Position numbers and translations under genes: made by a program. The notes under the pieces were generated by a model. It was not told the origin of the DNA and did not search any database. It worked only from the letters and a program-made list of their open reading frames with translations. A stretch of DNA of 64,000 nucleotides from a virus. The DNA is taken from positions 1 through 64,000 of IMG/VR virus record IMGVR_UViG_3300042556_001053. One strand, written 5' to 3'. Positions 27,286 through 37,886 of the stretch are shown piece by piece (position 1 is the stretch's first letter; every line of letters begins with the position of its first letter).

Positions 27286-30200
27286 CTAATCTAATCTATT
27301 CATCTTGATAGATGTTGAAAGCCCAGAATCAAATGAGTGGGATACTGACTGAACCATATATCGTTGGCTGCTAATACCATTTAGTGAGTAGGTTAGTCCC
27401 ACTATGTCTCCTACTTGGATTAGTGGGTTGCCGAAGATATTTAAAGTTACCGTTTTTGAAAATCCATCCAGACCCATCTCAACAATCTTGAGCATCTTAT
27501 ATGCTGCCTCTTTTGATTGAATCCACTCAGAGTCTAACTGAAGAACTTCTGACATGTTGGATTGGTCAACAACCTTTTCAATAATCTCTGGATCTGATGG
27601 AGCCACAACTTCATGTGTCCATAAGTTAAAGTTAATAGTAAACTGATTAAGTTCGTCAGATTCTTTACGTAAGAAAACCATATGAGGAGAATTGTTTGCT
27701 ACTGCTATCTTTGCTCTAAACCCAGTATTGATAGGAGTTGAGTATGCCAAAGAGTATTCATCAATAATCTTCTTTTGATAATTTTTTTGATCTTCTGGTT
27801 CATTTCCTGGGAAGTAGTACCACATATATTCAATTGGCAAAACATCAACAGACACTGCAGCTGGAGTTGTATATTGAACATCATACACATTAATGCCTGA
27901 AATTTCTGGTGTTGTCTGCATAATATAACTTGGAGACAAGTTGGCTAGGCTTTGGTTTTGTATTAAACCATTTAAAAATTCTCTGTCTTGGTAAAAATAA
28001 CTTACACTTCTTTCCTTTAATGGTTTTTTAGTTGCATGTATTTCTCTTAAAGATGATGCATGGTTTGAATCAGGGGATGGGAACTGTAGTGGTGGCTCTA
28101 AACCATCTATTGCATTAGGAGCTGAAGATGATACAAATCCAAACTTTGTGTCAAGAACCATGTCATTTGCTACAGATGGTTTTCTTCTCATTCCAGTTAA
28201 TGGATTAATGCTTGTTGGCTTATATCCTGTTGCACCTGTATCAGGGTCTGATGGGTCTCCAGGAACTTGCCAGCTACTAATCTCAACATTATTTAAAAAG
28301 ACAGAAAGAATATTCTTGCTTATTTCTTCTGTTCCGTCTTCACCGTCTGATCCGTCAGAAATATATCTAACAACCTTTAGGTTAAATGCGTTATCAGTTA
28401 CATAGTCGTACTGATATTTATTATCAACCTTGGTTTTATTAATTATTTTAGCAAAATTATTTGTTATGCTCTGACATTCTCCAGTTACATCAGACCAAGC
28501 AACTATATATCCATCAGTACGAATTGTAAGGGCATACCTATATCTTGGTGGATCATATAAGGTAACGGTTCCTGGTACTAAAACATTGTACTTAATCAGT
28601 TCAACAAAGTATGCCCAGTCAGTTGATTCTTCATCTTTCATATTAAAAAATAAACCTGCTGTTGTTACAGCTTGATCTGGCATGTCAAACTTAACAGAAT
28701 ATGTTTGATATCCTATATCAAGCGCATCTGTTGGATATATTAAGGTCTTATTAGTTCCAAATGTTTCAACTCTAATTTTATCAATGCTTGGCAAGCTATC
28801 AGTTATTTCACCATTACTTGTTTTACTGTTAATTATAGAAGCATCATTAGATGCTGACACATCAGTATAATAATAATTTATAGATTTTTCGGAAAGGCCT
28901 TTGCTTGCTAACGAATCTATTCTAGCATGTTCTGCTGGGGCAGTACCAAACATTCCACGTTTTACGTTTGTTATTTTTCCAGTTGGTGTTATTAAAATGT
29001 CTGATGTAGAGGCAGTAAATGCAGAACCTGACTTAGTTACTGGGTCAAGAGAGTGAGATGTAGTAAGTATTAAAAAGCTAGTTGCATCTGCATCAAGCAC
29101 TGTTCCAGATAAATTAAACTGAGTTGGAACCATACCGCTAATGTTAACCCTATCACCAACAGCAAAATCATTTTCTGCATAGTATGTGTTTATTACTCCA
29201 TCTCCTTCTGCATCAGTAACTATTGCAGACTTTTGATTTAGACCAACACCGTACTGCTTAACAAACCTATTGATTTCTGAAGATAGCTCAAGATTATTTT
29301 TTACTGAAACCTTTTCTGAAAGATTGGAGCTCATGTTTGTAAGTTCGTACTCTTTATAAACAAAAGAAACAATCTCATTTTCAATAGCTGCGTAGCCCTC
29401 ATTATTCATATTGAATGTGTGAAAAATATCCAATAAGTCGTTATTGTTGATCTGAAACACGTTTGTATCTTCTGACATGTCCGCATTAAGATAGTTAAAT
29501 CCAACAGAATCCAAGGTCTGCTGCTGCCACACCACATCATTTGAAGTTGTATAAATAAATGATGGAGAGTTTTTAATTTCTAGGTTTGTAACATTTTGTA
29601 GCGATGGCGATTGTTTAATTTTAGGTGTCTGATATCTTAGGGATATTTTTCCTGGCTTAGCGTTATTGGATATTGAAAATCCACCTTCTAAAATATTTGA
29701 GTCTGAGATACTGAGTGATGTTGTTGTTGAAGACAGGATATCCTGCAAACTTAAAAACTTCATAATTCCATACTCATCAATATATGCGCCTATTTGATAT
29801 GCAACAAAGATTTGGCTTAAAGCATCTAAAACTGTTGTATCCTTTGAGTTACAGTAGTAATAGGATAGGTCTAATGGTGCTGACTTATTATTACATATTC
29901 TATATAAAGAGTCATAGTCATAGTCTGTAAAACCAGCAAGATCTAATATGTTTGTTATTACTTCAAATACAGTCTTTAGACTTGCTACATAGTCTGGTAC
30001 TGGTGTTGACTGCAAATACCGTGAAATATCAAAGCACTGAACGCTTATGTCGCTAATATCATTTTCTTCCCAAGTATCTGAATAGAATATACCCCCTGGA
30101 ATGTATGTGCCTGATGTTGTTACGCTGCCAGGTGATGCATAATCAATAAGGTTAAAGTTAACGTAAAACTTAATATTTTTTCTTAAAATATTTGCTAATA

Positions 30201-31635
30201 TACTAGATGCTTGATTGCTTTGACTAGAAAAAATGGGAACCAGTGTTGATCCACTCATTGCTGGTATACCTGACAGGCTAATTCTTGCATCATTTGTATT
30301 AATTGAAGAAATTGGAAGAGCAGTTCCTCCAGCATCTAAAGACTTATCTATGCTTATATTTTGTACAAAATCTGAAAGGTCTATTTCAAGTCTTGGAGAA
30401 ACTTCTATTAAGTGCATTCTTTTTAGATCTAAAGATATATTAGAGTTGGCATTTGATACTCCAGTTATTCCAGAAAGTGCAGAATTTGCTTGGCTTGATG
30501 TTTGAGTTACCGTAATCTTTTTTAAATTTGTTGAAATAGACAATGCCCCAGCTGAATCAAACTTTGGCATAACTGACCATTTACTTGTACTCCAAGCAGA
30601 TCCTGTCCAATATAAAACTACAACTCCGCTACTACCAACAACTACTGACTGAGAACTTGTTGACTCAGTTCCATTGACAACAGCAGTTATAGAGATACTC
30701 ACCGTTGGAACAGTCATTAATGTATTAAACTTTAAAACAATTTTATTTGTAGGAATTATTTTTTCATATACAGCAGTGATGCTTCTTGAGTTTGAGTCCG
30801 AAACAAAGTATTTATATGGTGCGATGTCAGACGGTAGCGCTGTCTTTATGTTTGGTATTGTTGATGCTGCAAGAAAAAACTTTGGGTTTTGTAGTATACA
30901 ACTTACTGGAGAATACTTGTTTCCAAAAAATCCTCCAGTTGAAGACTCAGTGCTTAAAAGTTTAGAAGCTATTCTTCTATAGTTAGATGGAAAAGAATAC
31001 TTTGAGTCTCCAGACGAAACATATGATTCTCCTGGTCTGAAGTATGAAAATGCACTTTCGGTTGGAAATAAAGAATGATTGTAAAAATCAAATGCTGTTG
31101 TCTCATATACTTCTGGCAACGTATAGCGAACTGTTGCAGTGAGATCATCTGCATCAGCACCGCTAATTGTGTTGGCTGTTATTTTATAAACAAAAGAAGA
31201 TATTGTATCTAGGCTTCCAGAAGATCCTATGTATGTAACAGCCTTTGTCCAGCCAAGTGAATCAACATCTATATTTTCTGTACCGTACTGAGTATCTGAT
31301 CCTTTTGCAGATGCTGTAACCATAACTGGAGTTGCTCTGTTTGTTTTTACATAAGTTACTATTTTATATGCTTTTCCAGACAATCCAGAGAATGTATACG
31401 AAACTGATCCAGTACCGCCTGACATTGTAAATTTTTTGGTTGTAAAGTTTTCTTTTGATTCTGCTGTTGTGGCATTTGTATCAGTTCCAGATGTCGGAGA
31501 TATCTTTGTGCCTGTTCCAGCAGTGGTAATATATGGCTGATTAAATAAGTTATGATTCCATTCAGCAGAAACTACTGGTACTAATGTTATTGAGTTTGAT
31601 CCTGTAAATACTGATGAGAGTTCGCTACTGAGCAT
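27286..31635 (-). CDS. Tail hub / minor tail protein (baseplate hub-like)
   Basis: 1449 residues; the start overlaps the upstream stop (TAATG). Position after the tape measure and the distal tail gene, plus a C-terminus of the late-control-D / gp27 hub kind (VGDIVGLTYSLNGISSQRYMVQSVSHSF), identify it as the tail-tip hub. A central block (about 940-1160) looks like a concanavalin/LamG-type beta sandwich (SVKFDMPD, GLFFNMKDEES, YALTIRTDGYIVAW, ILSVFLNNVEISSW), which could bind glycans at the tail tip. The N-terminal region has a carbohydrate-binding-like module (about 55-165). Confidence 0.75.
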   Translation of the reverse strand: MLSSELSSVFTGSNSITLVPVVSAEWNHNLFNQPYITTAGTGTKISPTSGTDTNATTAESKENFTTKKFTMSGGTGSVSYTFSGLSGKAYKIVTYVKTNRATPVMVTASAKGSDTQYGTENIDVDSLGWTKAVTYIGSSGSLDTISSFVYKITANTISGADADDLTATVRYTLPEVYETTAFDFYNHSLFPTESAFSYFRPGESYVSSGDSKYSFPSNYRRIASKLLSTESSTGGFFGNKYSPVSCILQNPKFFLAASTIPNIKTALPSDIAPYKYFVSDSNSRSITAVYEKIIPTNKIVLKFNTLMTVPTVSISITAVVNGTESTSSQSVVVGSSGVVVLYWTGSAWSTSKWSVMPKFDSAGALSISTNLKKITVTQTSSQANSALSGITGVSNANSNISLDLKRMHLIEVSPRLEIDLSDFVQNISIDKSLDAGGTALPISSINTNDARISLSGIPAMSGSTLVPIFSSQSNQASSILANILRKNIKFYVNFNLIDYASPGSVTTSGTYIPGGIFYSDTWEENDISDISVQCFDISRYLQSTPVPDYVASLKTVFEVITNILDLAGFTDYDYDSLYRICNNKSAPLDLSYYYCNSKDTTVLDALSQIFVAYQIGAYIDEYGIMKFLSLQDILSSTTTSLSISDSNILEGGFSISNNAKPGKISLRYQTPKIKQSPSLQNVTNLEIKNSPSFIYTTSNDVVWQQQTLDSVGFNYLNADMSEDTNVFQINNNDLLDIFHTFNMNNEGYAAIENEIVSFVYKEYELTNMSSNLSEKVSVKNNLELSSEINRFVKQYGVGLNQKSAIVTDAEGDGVINTYYAENDFAVGDRVNISGMVPTQFNLSGTVLDADATSFLILTTSHSLDPVTKSGSAFTASTSDILITPTGKITNVKRGMFGTAPAEHARIDSLASKGLSEKSINYYYTDVSASNDASIINSKTSNGEITDSLPSIDKIRVETFGTNKTLIYPTDALDIGYQTYSVKFDMPDQAVTTAGLFFNMKDEESTDWAYFVELIKYNVLVPGTVTLYDPPRYRYALTIRTDGYIVAWSDVTGECQSITNNFAKIINKTKVDNKYQYDYVTDNAFNLKVVRYISDGSDGEDGTEEISKNILSVFLNNVEISSWQVPGDPSDPDTGATGYKPTSINPLTGMRRKPSVANDMVLDTKFGFVSSSAPNAIDGLEPPLQFPSPDSNHASSLREIHATKKPLKERSVSYFYQDREFLNGLIQNQSLANLSPSYIMQTTPEISGINVYDVQYTTPAAVSVDVLPIEYMWYYFPGNEPEDQKNYQKKIIDEYSLAYSTPINTGFRAKIAVANNSPHMVFLRKESDELNQFTINFNLWTHEVVAPSDPEIIEKVVDQSNMSEVLQLDSEWIQSKEAAYKMLKIVEMGLDGFSKTVTLNIFGNPLIQVGDIVGLTYSLNGISSQRYMVQSVSHSFDSGLSTSIKMNRLD

Positions 31636-32141
31636 TATATCTCCGTAAACTCAATACTCATATCAACATAGTCTGAAAGTTTTGTTCTGTTAATTATTGT
31701 TTTAGAAAAATCAGTCATAAAAACAGTGTATCTTTTTGCTCCAGTTTCAGTTGAGCCACTATTAAGCGCTGTTTGTGCAGTAGTAAATGTTCCAGATGGT
31801 AGCGATCCTGCAGAAGAATCTGTAGCAAGTTCTGACGCTACAACCTTTATGTATATTGGTACTCCTGCATTTGATTGATAAAAAGATTCAAGCCAAGCAG
31901 CTGCATTAAAACCGTCAGCAGATTCAGAAGTTTTTGATGGTACATATTTCCATGATACTGATATTTTTCTTTTCTTGGCAACAACATATTTTCTCATTGT
32001 TCCATTAGCCATGCGTGACTGAGACTCAATTAGTTCTGTTGAAATCTGAATAGGCTCTCTATTATGGTCTGTAATGCTTTGCCAGCTATTATCTGCACCA
32101 GTTAAAGAAACCTGTATACCTGCACCAATTGTATATGCCAT
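31635..32141 (-). CDS. Distal tail / tail-tip adaptor protein
   Basis: 168 residues, mainly beta (IGAGIQVSLTG; KRKISVSWKYVPS; DYVDMSIEFTEI). It overlaps the tape measure stop and the hub start by single nucleotides (TAATG). Small beta proteins in this slot usually form the distal tail ring that connects tube and hub. The call depends on synteny and fold impression. Confidence 0.6.
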   Translation of the reverse strand: MAYTIGAGIQVSLTGADNSWQSITDHNREPIQISTELIESQSRMANGTMRKYVVAKKRKISVSWKYVPSKTSESADGFNAAAWLESFYQSNAGVPIYIKVVASELATDSSAGSLPSGTFTTAQTALNSGSTETGAKRYTVFMTDFSKTIINRTKLSDYVDMSIEFTEI

Positions 32142-35100
32142 TAGATGCTAACCTTGTTAGACTTATTATTCTTATTAATTTCAACCTTTAATCGTCTCAT
32201 AACTTCGTTTGCAACACCCTCTGGGCTTGCATTGTTACTTGTAATAGGCATATTTATATTATACACGGTACCGCCAGAATTTGTGCTAATGTCTGCAGTT
32301 CCATTATTTACCGCATTCATTGCAGCAACTCCATAGTCCTTAACAGATGATGCCTTTACAACAAACTCTCCATTTGAAACACGAATTGATCCTCCACCTG
32401 CATAACCAAGTGTTGCTTTAATTGAATCAGAGCGTCCTGTTCCAGGACCCTTGATAAGGCCCCCATTGGCCTTCTTAGGCAGTTTTGCCTTCTCAACGCT
32501 AGTTAGCTTAGACCCATCTTTAATCTCAGTTACTCTTGCTCTTAGAGCATCAATTTCGGCATCCTTTTTTCTTAACTCTGTCTCTTTATTAAATTCCATT
32601 TGTACATTTCTTGACTGTTGACCAAGCATTGCTGCCTCTATGTAGTTTCCAGAAATTTTAGCTTGTACTGCCTGACTAGCCAGATCTTGAAGCTTCATCT
32701 GTAAATCAATCTGTCTTTGAACTTCTTCGTTTGCTGCTTTTTGTGCATCACGCTTAGCTTCTAGTTTATTAATCTCTTTTTCTAACAACTTAATATACTG
32801 TTCTTCCGCAGTTAGCTTATCTTTACCCTTGCCTGTTCCATCATCTGGTGACTGATAATCTTTTACATTTGGTGATGTAGAACCTTTTGTAAGCGCTGCA
32901 GCTGCTTTTCTTGCTGCATCTCTTGCAGCATTAAAGCTCTTTATAACCTTTTCAGCATTATAAACTCTTATAGCATCATCTGGACCTGCAACTGTTGTAT
33001 TTTGAAGTATAAGCATTGCTTCAATTGCTCCAGAAAGTGCACCAGTTAATCCTAGAGCTTGGGCCTCCATGATAGCTAACTTATTGCCTGTTCCAGTTAT
33101 TCCTTGTGCAGCTTTTTGTAAGTTAGCTGGAAGCGACTTCATCATTTCATTTAGCAAAATAGTTTGTTCTGGCTTTGGCATTGTTGCAATAGATGATCCA
33201 AGCCTTCCCATTCCTTGAGCGAATTGGTCTGCAGATATAGTTCCATTTTTTAGTTGTCCAGTTAAACCATTAATAAAGCCAGTTGCTGCATCTGCTGCAA
33301 GTTTTACATTTTCTTTAGCTCCCTCAGAAAATTGATTAACAACTTTGTTAACTTGACCTACTCTTTGTGCATAAACCATTGTTTGAGTAATTCCTTGATC
33401 AACCTGATCTAATATAGCGTTAAAGTTTTTGTCAAAGTTTAAAATTCCCATATCAGTTGAAAGATCAACATTAGCAAAGTTAAACTTAAAATCAGTCTTT
33501 CCAGATTCTTCTTGCAAAGCTTTTATAATTAAATCAATTTGTTCTTTGGCAAATCCAGAACCACGAAGCTGAATAGCAATAGAGTCAAAAACTAACTTGG
33601 CTTGCTGATTACTTCCTTTTCTTAAGGACTCAATGTCTTTCTTAAAGTCTTTTTGAAAGTTTTCATTTTCTTGTAATGAATCAATCTGAGATTGTTCTTG
33701 TGAATTTGCACCAGTGTTATCTGTAGCATTATCTCTAGATAAAAAGTCAAGCTTGGTTGGAACCACCCCGAAGAAATCTCCAAGTGTCTTAAGCTTCTTT
33801 TCAGATACTAATGCAGCATCTCCAAGACCTTCAACAGCAAGACGCTCACGCTCTTTTGCTGCATTAAGAAGTTTAACTATGCCGACTGTTGCTGCTAAGC
33901 CTAAAGCTACTAACTTAAATGGTCCTGGTAGAAGAGCTAATACCATCTTTAGTGCTTGGAATCCAAATACCGCTGGCATAATCTTTTGTGCAAGCTCTCC
34001 CATTTTGCCAGGTAGGAATGCTGCTGCTATCATTGCAGAGTTTCCTGCCATACCAACTGCTGCTCCACGTCCTGCAAACTTTGATCCAACCTTACCTGCT
34101 GCACCCTTAGCCTTTGACATTCTAGATTGTTTTTCAGGAGTTGTCATTGGAAGGAATACTGTTCCAGCTGGTGCCACTGGTCCAATACCTGCAGGTCCTT
34201 GTTTTCTTGATGCTTTTCCAGACCTTGTTCCAGAAACAACAGCGTCTCCAAGGGCTTTTCCTGCTTTGTTAGCATCTTTCTTTTTAGACTTTACACCATC
34301 TGCTAAACTTTTTCCTGCATTTGCTCCTGCGTCGCTCATCTCTTTGGATGGAGATGAAATACGAAGAGCTGATCTTGCACCACTAATAAGTGCAGATGTA
34401 GCTGCTTCAACTAAGCTTTTTCCTTTAAGCGCAAAGTCTTTTGCTACCAAAGCTGATATTTGAACTGCGCCTCGTCCACCGTAAGCTGCTTGTCTTTCTC
34501 CTGCTTTTTGATTTAAGAAGCTAACTTTGTTTGAGCTTCTTGGTCTTCCAGTAGCAGTATCTCTAGCAACTCCTCCGCCTGTTCCTGCAGGTGCAACAAC
34601 AAACTCACCAGTTCCTGACTTTATCATAGCTGCTAAATATTTACGCTTTGCTTCTAATATTTGCTTTTCTGTTGTTAGTCCAGACTGCTTAAGTTTTGCT
34701 AGTTCAGTGTCTACTTTTGAAAGTCTTTCATCAGCAATCATTCCTGCTTGCTCTACAGTAATTCTCTTACCGTCAATTTTAATTCTAGCATCTGCCAGCA
34801 ATCCTTCAGTAATTGCTTGCTTAGCGTTTGCTCTCATGTAATCAATTCTTGATTTAGTTGCACCGTTTGAGTCTTGTAGTAAAGCTCTTGCAGTTGCACC
34901 TTCTCTAGATAGCTGCTCAAGCTCTACGGTGTGCTTTTGTGTTGAAACCTTGTTTTCTCTCAGAGCTACAGCTGCTTGATCTCCTGCTTCGGCCAAAGCA
35001 TCTAGTGTAAAAGGCTCTCCCTTAACACCAATTGCATTAAACATTGTATTTCTTGAACCTGTGCCAAGAGTTGTTGTACCACCGAAAGATCTTCCACCAG

Positions 35101-37483
35101 CTAGTACAGCATTGTCATCCTTGACTGAACCAACCAACTCTTCTTGACTCTTTACTAAATCATATCCTTCGCCATCTACTTTGTTTGTAAGCTTAAGGAC
35201 TGTTGTTGAAAATCCTTTAAGCTCATCTCCAACTAGTCTAATTGTTCTTGCAAGTTCACTTGGTGCCGTAACATCAAAGTGAGATGCAACTGCAGATGTA
35301 GAGGTATTTGTAACAAACCTAGATCCCAAACCTTCTGCATATCCAGGTATATTGTCAGCAATCATTCCATTAATAAGGCCAGCGTACTTCTTGCTCATCT
35401 TGGTTGGAATTACTGTTTCTCCTGGCATTAGTAATGCTAGTTCTGAGTCTTGATTTCCTGTACCGCCAACTACCGCAGGCTTACCCTTTGCTCTCTTCTT
35501 AATTGGGCCACGGCCTATAGGCATGGCTGTTGGCATAAAGTTTTTTTGCGCTGCAATTGCTCTAGTGTATGCTCCAGTTAGCTTGTCTACTGATGCTGCT
35601 TCCGCCGTGAATGTTTGTGCAAGATTTCTATGAATTTGATCAAGAGATGCTGCTACTGCTGCTGCATTTCTTTGTTCAAGAGTCATGTACTTAACTTCAG
35701 TGCCAAGAGTTGCAGATGACTGACCAGTTTTATTAAAGAGGGTCTTCATTGCTGTAAAGCCCTTAATTATATTTGCAACACCGTTTGCAAGCAAACCGAA
35801 TGTCATTAATAAGATTGGTCCTAGCCCAGCAATAGCTGTTGTTGCAATAACTATTGCTTTCTTTGTTCCATCTCCAAGATTATTAAATCTATCTAATATG
35901 TTTGAAACAAATTCAGCAATTGGTGTTACTGCCTTCAAAAACTCTTCACCTACTGGAACCAATGAAAGCTTTAGATTTTCAACAGCACCCTTAAATTTAT
36001 TCATAGCCGATTCTGAAGTCATGCCTAATTCTTTTTCAGACAGCGATGCTAGTTCTTGAACAGATGCACCAGCTAGGTCAAGAACACGTGCTGCCTGTGT
36101 ACCATCTTTGGTAACGTTGGCAAAAAGTGTAGATAAACGAGCAAACTGGAACTTACCAAACATTTGCTCAATAACCTGAGCTCTATTTAGTGGATCAAGT
36201 TGATTTAAAGCTGTAGCAAACTCAACAACAGTTGCCTTAAGGTTTCCTCTATTATCTTCTACAATCTTTTTTGCATTGATTCCAAAAGCTAAAAGCATAT
36301 CGTTTGCTTTTCCAGTTGGATTAATTAAAGATCCAAGACCAGACTTTAATGCGTTAGCCCCTTCTGATGCATTAATTCCACCTTCTTTCATTGCAGTCAT
36401 AAAGAATGCTAAATCTTTAAGATCTCCACCAAGTTGTTCAACTACTGGTGCAGCTTTTGGAATTGCAGTTGACATATCATCAAGAGATAGAACAGTCTGG
36501 TTTTCTACTGCGTTAAGAAAATCAATTGATTCTGCAAGCTTTTCAGAAGACATTGAGAAAGCATTTTGTAAAGCAATTGTTGTTTCAAGTGCTTTCTGGC
36601 TATCTACTTGTCCCAGAATAGAAAGTTTGGTTGCTGCAGTTGTCTGTCTTTGAAGATCTAGTCCTTGAAAACCTGCTGCTGCAGCTTCTGCTGCAAGTCC
36701 AACTGTTTGAGAAACGGCAACACCATACTTAGTAAACTGCTTTCCAAGTTCTGTTATTCCTTCTAGTGCTGCTTGGGTTTCTGATGCTGGTGTAAATAAA
36801 TCTCCGTATACCTTCTTAAAACGAATAGCCTGAGTTTCCATATCCATAAATGTTTTTGATGCTGCTGCACCAACACTTATTAATGGAAGTGTAAAACCAA
36901 CCATAAGCTGACGACCAGCCCATTGTGTATTTTTACCAAAGTTAAGTAGGTTTGTAGATCCTTGCTTTAAAAGCTGATTAAGTAATGCTTGCTTTTCAGA
37001 AGCAATCATTGTCTTTGTTGCAAGATCATTCATGTCAAGAGACAGAGGTCTTACAGCAATTGCCTTCATAGCACCGTTTGCATCACGGCCCATCTTAATG
37101 TATTGTGTCTGAAGGTCTTTTACGTTTTCTCTAGCAACCTTGTTTATTGTCTCAAATTCAGACTTAAACAATCTACCAAAAGTTTTTGATGCTCCACCAG
37201 CATACCTAAAGTATTCTCCAAGTGAGAACTTATTCTTCTCTAAAGAATTTGTGAACGACTCAGTGGTTGTTCTGATTGTTTTCATCTGGGCAGAGAACTT
37301 GCCCGTAGCATTAATTGAGTTAATTAAGCCTTGCTGCATTTGAGCAGTAACTGCATTAGCTGCAGCTCCGCCCTTTGCCATTGATGTATGAAAGGCTGAT
37401 ATCTGTCTCTGTAAGTTTTTGATATTCGCCAGTGCTTCAGCAGTATCAATACTTACCTTAATATTGGACTGAGCATCAGCCAT
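32141..37483 (-). CDS. Tape measure protein
   Basis: 1780 residues, the longest ORF. Its long helical N-terminus (LANIKNLQRQISAFHTSMAKG) is followed by the phage tail minor-protein core (about 185-480, WAGRQLMVGFTLPLISVGAAASKTFMDMETQ), hydrophobic segments at about 545-580 and 1140-1180, a Lys/Arg/Gly-rich middle and coiled coils near residues 1620-1700. It sets tail length (by the usual about 0.15 nm per residue, roughly 265 nm; inference) and is ejected with DNA. I see no lysozyme or peptidase motif embedded in it. Confidence 0.9.
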   Translation of the reverse strand: MADAQSNIKVSIDTAEALANIKNLQRQISAFHTSMAKGGAAANAVTAQMQQGLINSINATGKFSAQMKTIRTTTESFTNSLEKNKFSLGEYFRYAGGASKTFGRLFKSEFETINKVARENVKDLQTQYIKMGRDANGAMKAIAVRPLSLDMNDLATKTMIASEKQALLNQLLKQGSTNLLNFGKNTQWAGRQLMVGFTLPLISVGAAASKTFMDMETQAIRFKKVYGDLFTPASETQAALEGITELGKQFTKYGVAVSQTVGLAAEAAAAGFQGLDLQRQTTAATKLSILGQVDSQKALETTIALQNAFSMSSEKLAESIDFLNAVENQTVLSLDDMSTAIPKAAPVVEQLGGDLKDLAFFMTAMKEGGINASEGANALKSGLGSLINPTGKANDMLLAFGINAKKIVEDNRGNLKATVVEFATALNQLDPLNRAQVIEQMFGKFQFARLSTLFANVTKDGTQAARVLDLAGASVQELASLSEKELGMTSESAMNKFKGAVENLKLSLVPVGEEFLKAVTPIAEFVSNILDRFNNLGDGTKKAIVIATTAIAGLGPILLMTFGLLANGVANIIKGFTAMKTLFNKTGQSSATLGTEVKYMTLEQRNAAAVAASLDQIHRNLAQTFTAEAASVDKLTGAYTRAIAAQKNFMPTAMPIGRGPIKKRAKGKPAVVGGTGNQDSELALLMPGETVIPTKMSKKYAGLINGMIADNIPGYAEGLGSRFVTNTSTSAVASHFDVTAPSELARTIRLVGDELKGFSTTVLKLTNKVDGEGYDLVKSQEELVGSVKDDNAVLAGGRSFGGTTTLGTGSRNTMFNAIGVKGEPFTLDALAEAGDQAAVALRENKVSTQKHTVELEQLSREGATARALLQDSNGATKSRIDYMRANAKQAITEGLLADARIKIDGKRITVEQAGMIADERLSKVDTELAKLKQSGLTTEKQILEAKRKYLAAMIKSGTGEFVVAPAGTGGGVARDTATGRPRSSNKVSFLNQKAGERQAAYGGRGAVQISALVAKDFALKGKSLVEAATSALISGARSALRISSPSKEMSDAGANAGKSLADGVKSKKKDANKAGKALGDAVVSGTRSGKASRKQGPAGIGPVAPAGTVFLPMTTPEKQSRMSKAKGAAGKVGSKFAGRGAAVGMAGNSAMIAAAFLPGKMGELAQKIMPAVFGFQALKMVLALLPGPFKLVALGLAATVGIVKLLNAAKERERLAVEGLGDAALVSEKKLKTLGDFFGVVPTKLDFLSRDNATDNTGANSQEQSQIDSLQENENFQKDFKKDIESLRKGSNQQAKLVFDSIAIQLRGSGFAKEQIDLIIKALQEESGKTDFKFNFANVDLSTDMGILNFDKNFNAILDQVDQGITQTMVYAQRVGQVNKVVNQFSEGAKENVKLAADAATGFINGLTGQLKNGTISADQFAQGMGRLGSSIATMPKPEQTILLNEMMKSLPANLQKAAQGITGTGNKLAIMEAQALGLTGALSGAIEAMLILQNTTVAGPDDAIRVYNAEKVIKSFNAARDAARKAAAALTKGSTSPNVKDYQSPDDGTGKGKDKLTAEEQYIKLLEKEINKLEAKRDAQKAANEEVQRQIDLQMKLQDLASQAVQAKISGNYIEAAMLGQQSRNVQMEFNKETELRKKDAEIDALRARVTEIKDGSKLTSVEKAKLPKKANGGLIKGPGTGRSDSIKATLGYAGGGSIRVSNGEFVVKASSVKDYGVAAMNAVNNGTADISTNSGGTVYNINMPITSNNASPEGVANEVMRRLKVEINKNNKSNKVSI

Positions 37484-37507
37484 TCATTACACCTCTTTAT
37501 TTAATTA

Positions 37508-37837
37508 TTACTCATCTGCATTGCTGGCAAAGAGTGTTGCTGCTTCAGAAATTGGAACTCCTGATGCTACTTCAACAATCTTATACACAGTAGGCAAATC
37601 AATATTTTCTTCCAGAGCAGCAATATCTGATGCTAGTTCTGGCTTGTATTGCTCCATTGCGATTAGTACACATTCCATTAGTAGATTAATTGACTTCTCA
37701 TTATCATCTACTACCTCTGCAATACCCTCAAACTTTTTCATAAACTTTCGTAAAAGTGAAATCTTAAGCGGTCTTAGAGTAATTTCTGTACCATCAATTA
37801 GCTTAATCTGTTGTGATTCATAAACAGTTGTTGCCAT
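37508..37837 (-). CDS. Tail assembly chaperone, short form
   Basis: 109 residues. It is related throughout to the N-terminal half of the upstream 232-residue gene (shared IxLxDGTEIxxxPLKIxxLRxFM and EENIDLPTVxxI). In many siphophages a short (G) and a long (GT) tail chaperone come from one gene by a -1 frameshift just upstream of the tape measure. Here the short form is a separate gene with its own promoter. It probably coats the tape measure during tube assembly. Confidence 0.75.
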   Translation of the reverse strand: MATTVYESQQIKLIDGTEITLRPLKISLLRKFMKKFEGIAEVVDDNEKSINLLMECVLIAMEQYKPELASDIAALEENIDLPTVYKIVEVASGVPISEAATLFASNADE

Positions 37838-37863
37838 GTTGATCCCTCCCTAGGTTTGTATCA

Positions 37864-37872
37864 ATTATAGCA
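37864..37872 (-). promoter_or_regulatory. Extended -10 promoter (TGCTATAAT) for short chaperone and tape measure
   Basis: Minus strand TGCTATAAT sits 26 nt before the ATG at 37837, in a 49-nt gap, just after a near-palindrome AATAAGCCTTATT at 37875-37887. It would set short chaperone dosage independently of the long one. Confidence 0.65.
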
Positions 37873-37886
37873 TAATAAGGCTTATT

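Noticed and set aside
33714-34463. Long plus-strand ORF opposite the tape measure gene
   Set aside because: No ribosome site or promoter, Ala/Pro-rich shadow composition, and the minus-strand tape measure frame is unambiguous.
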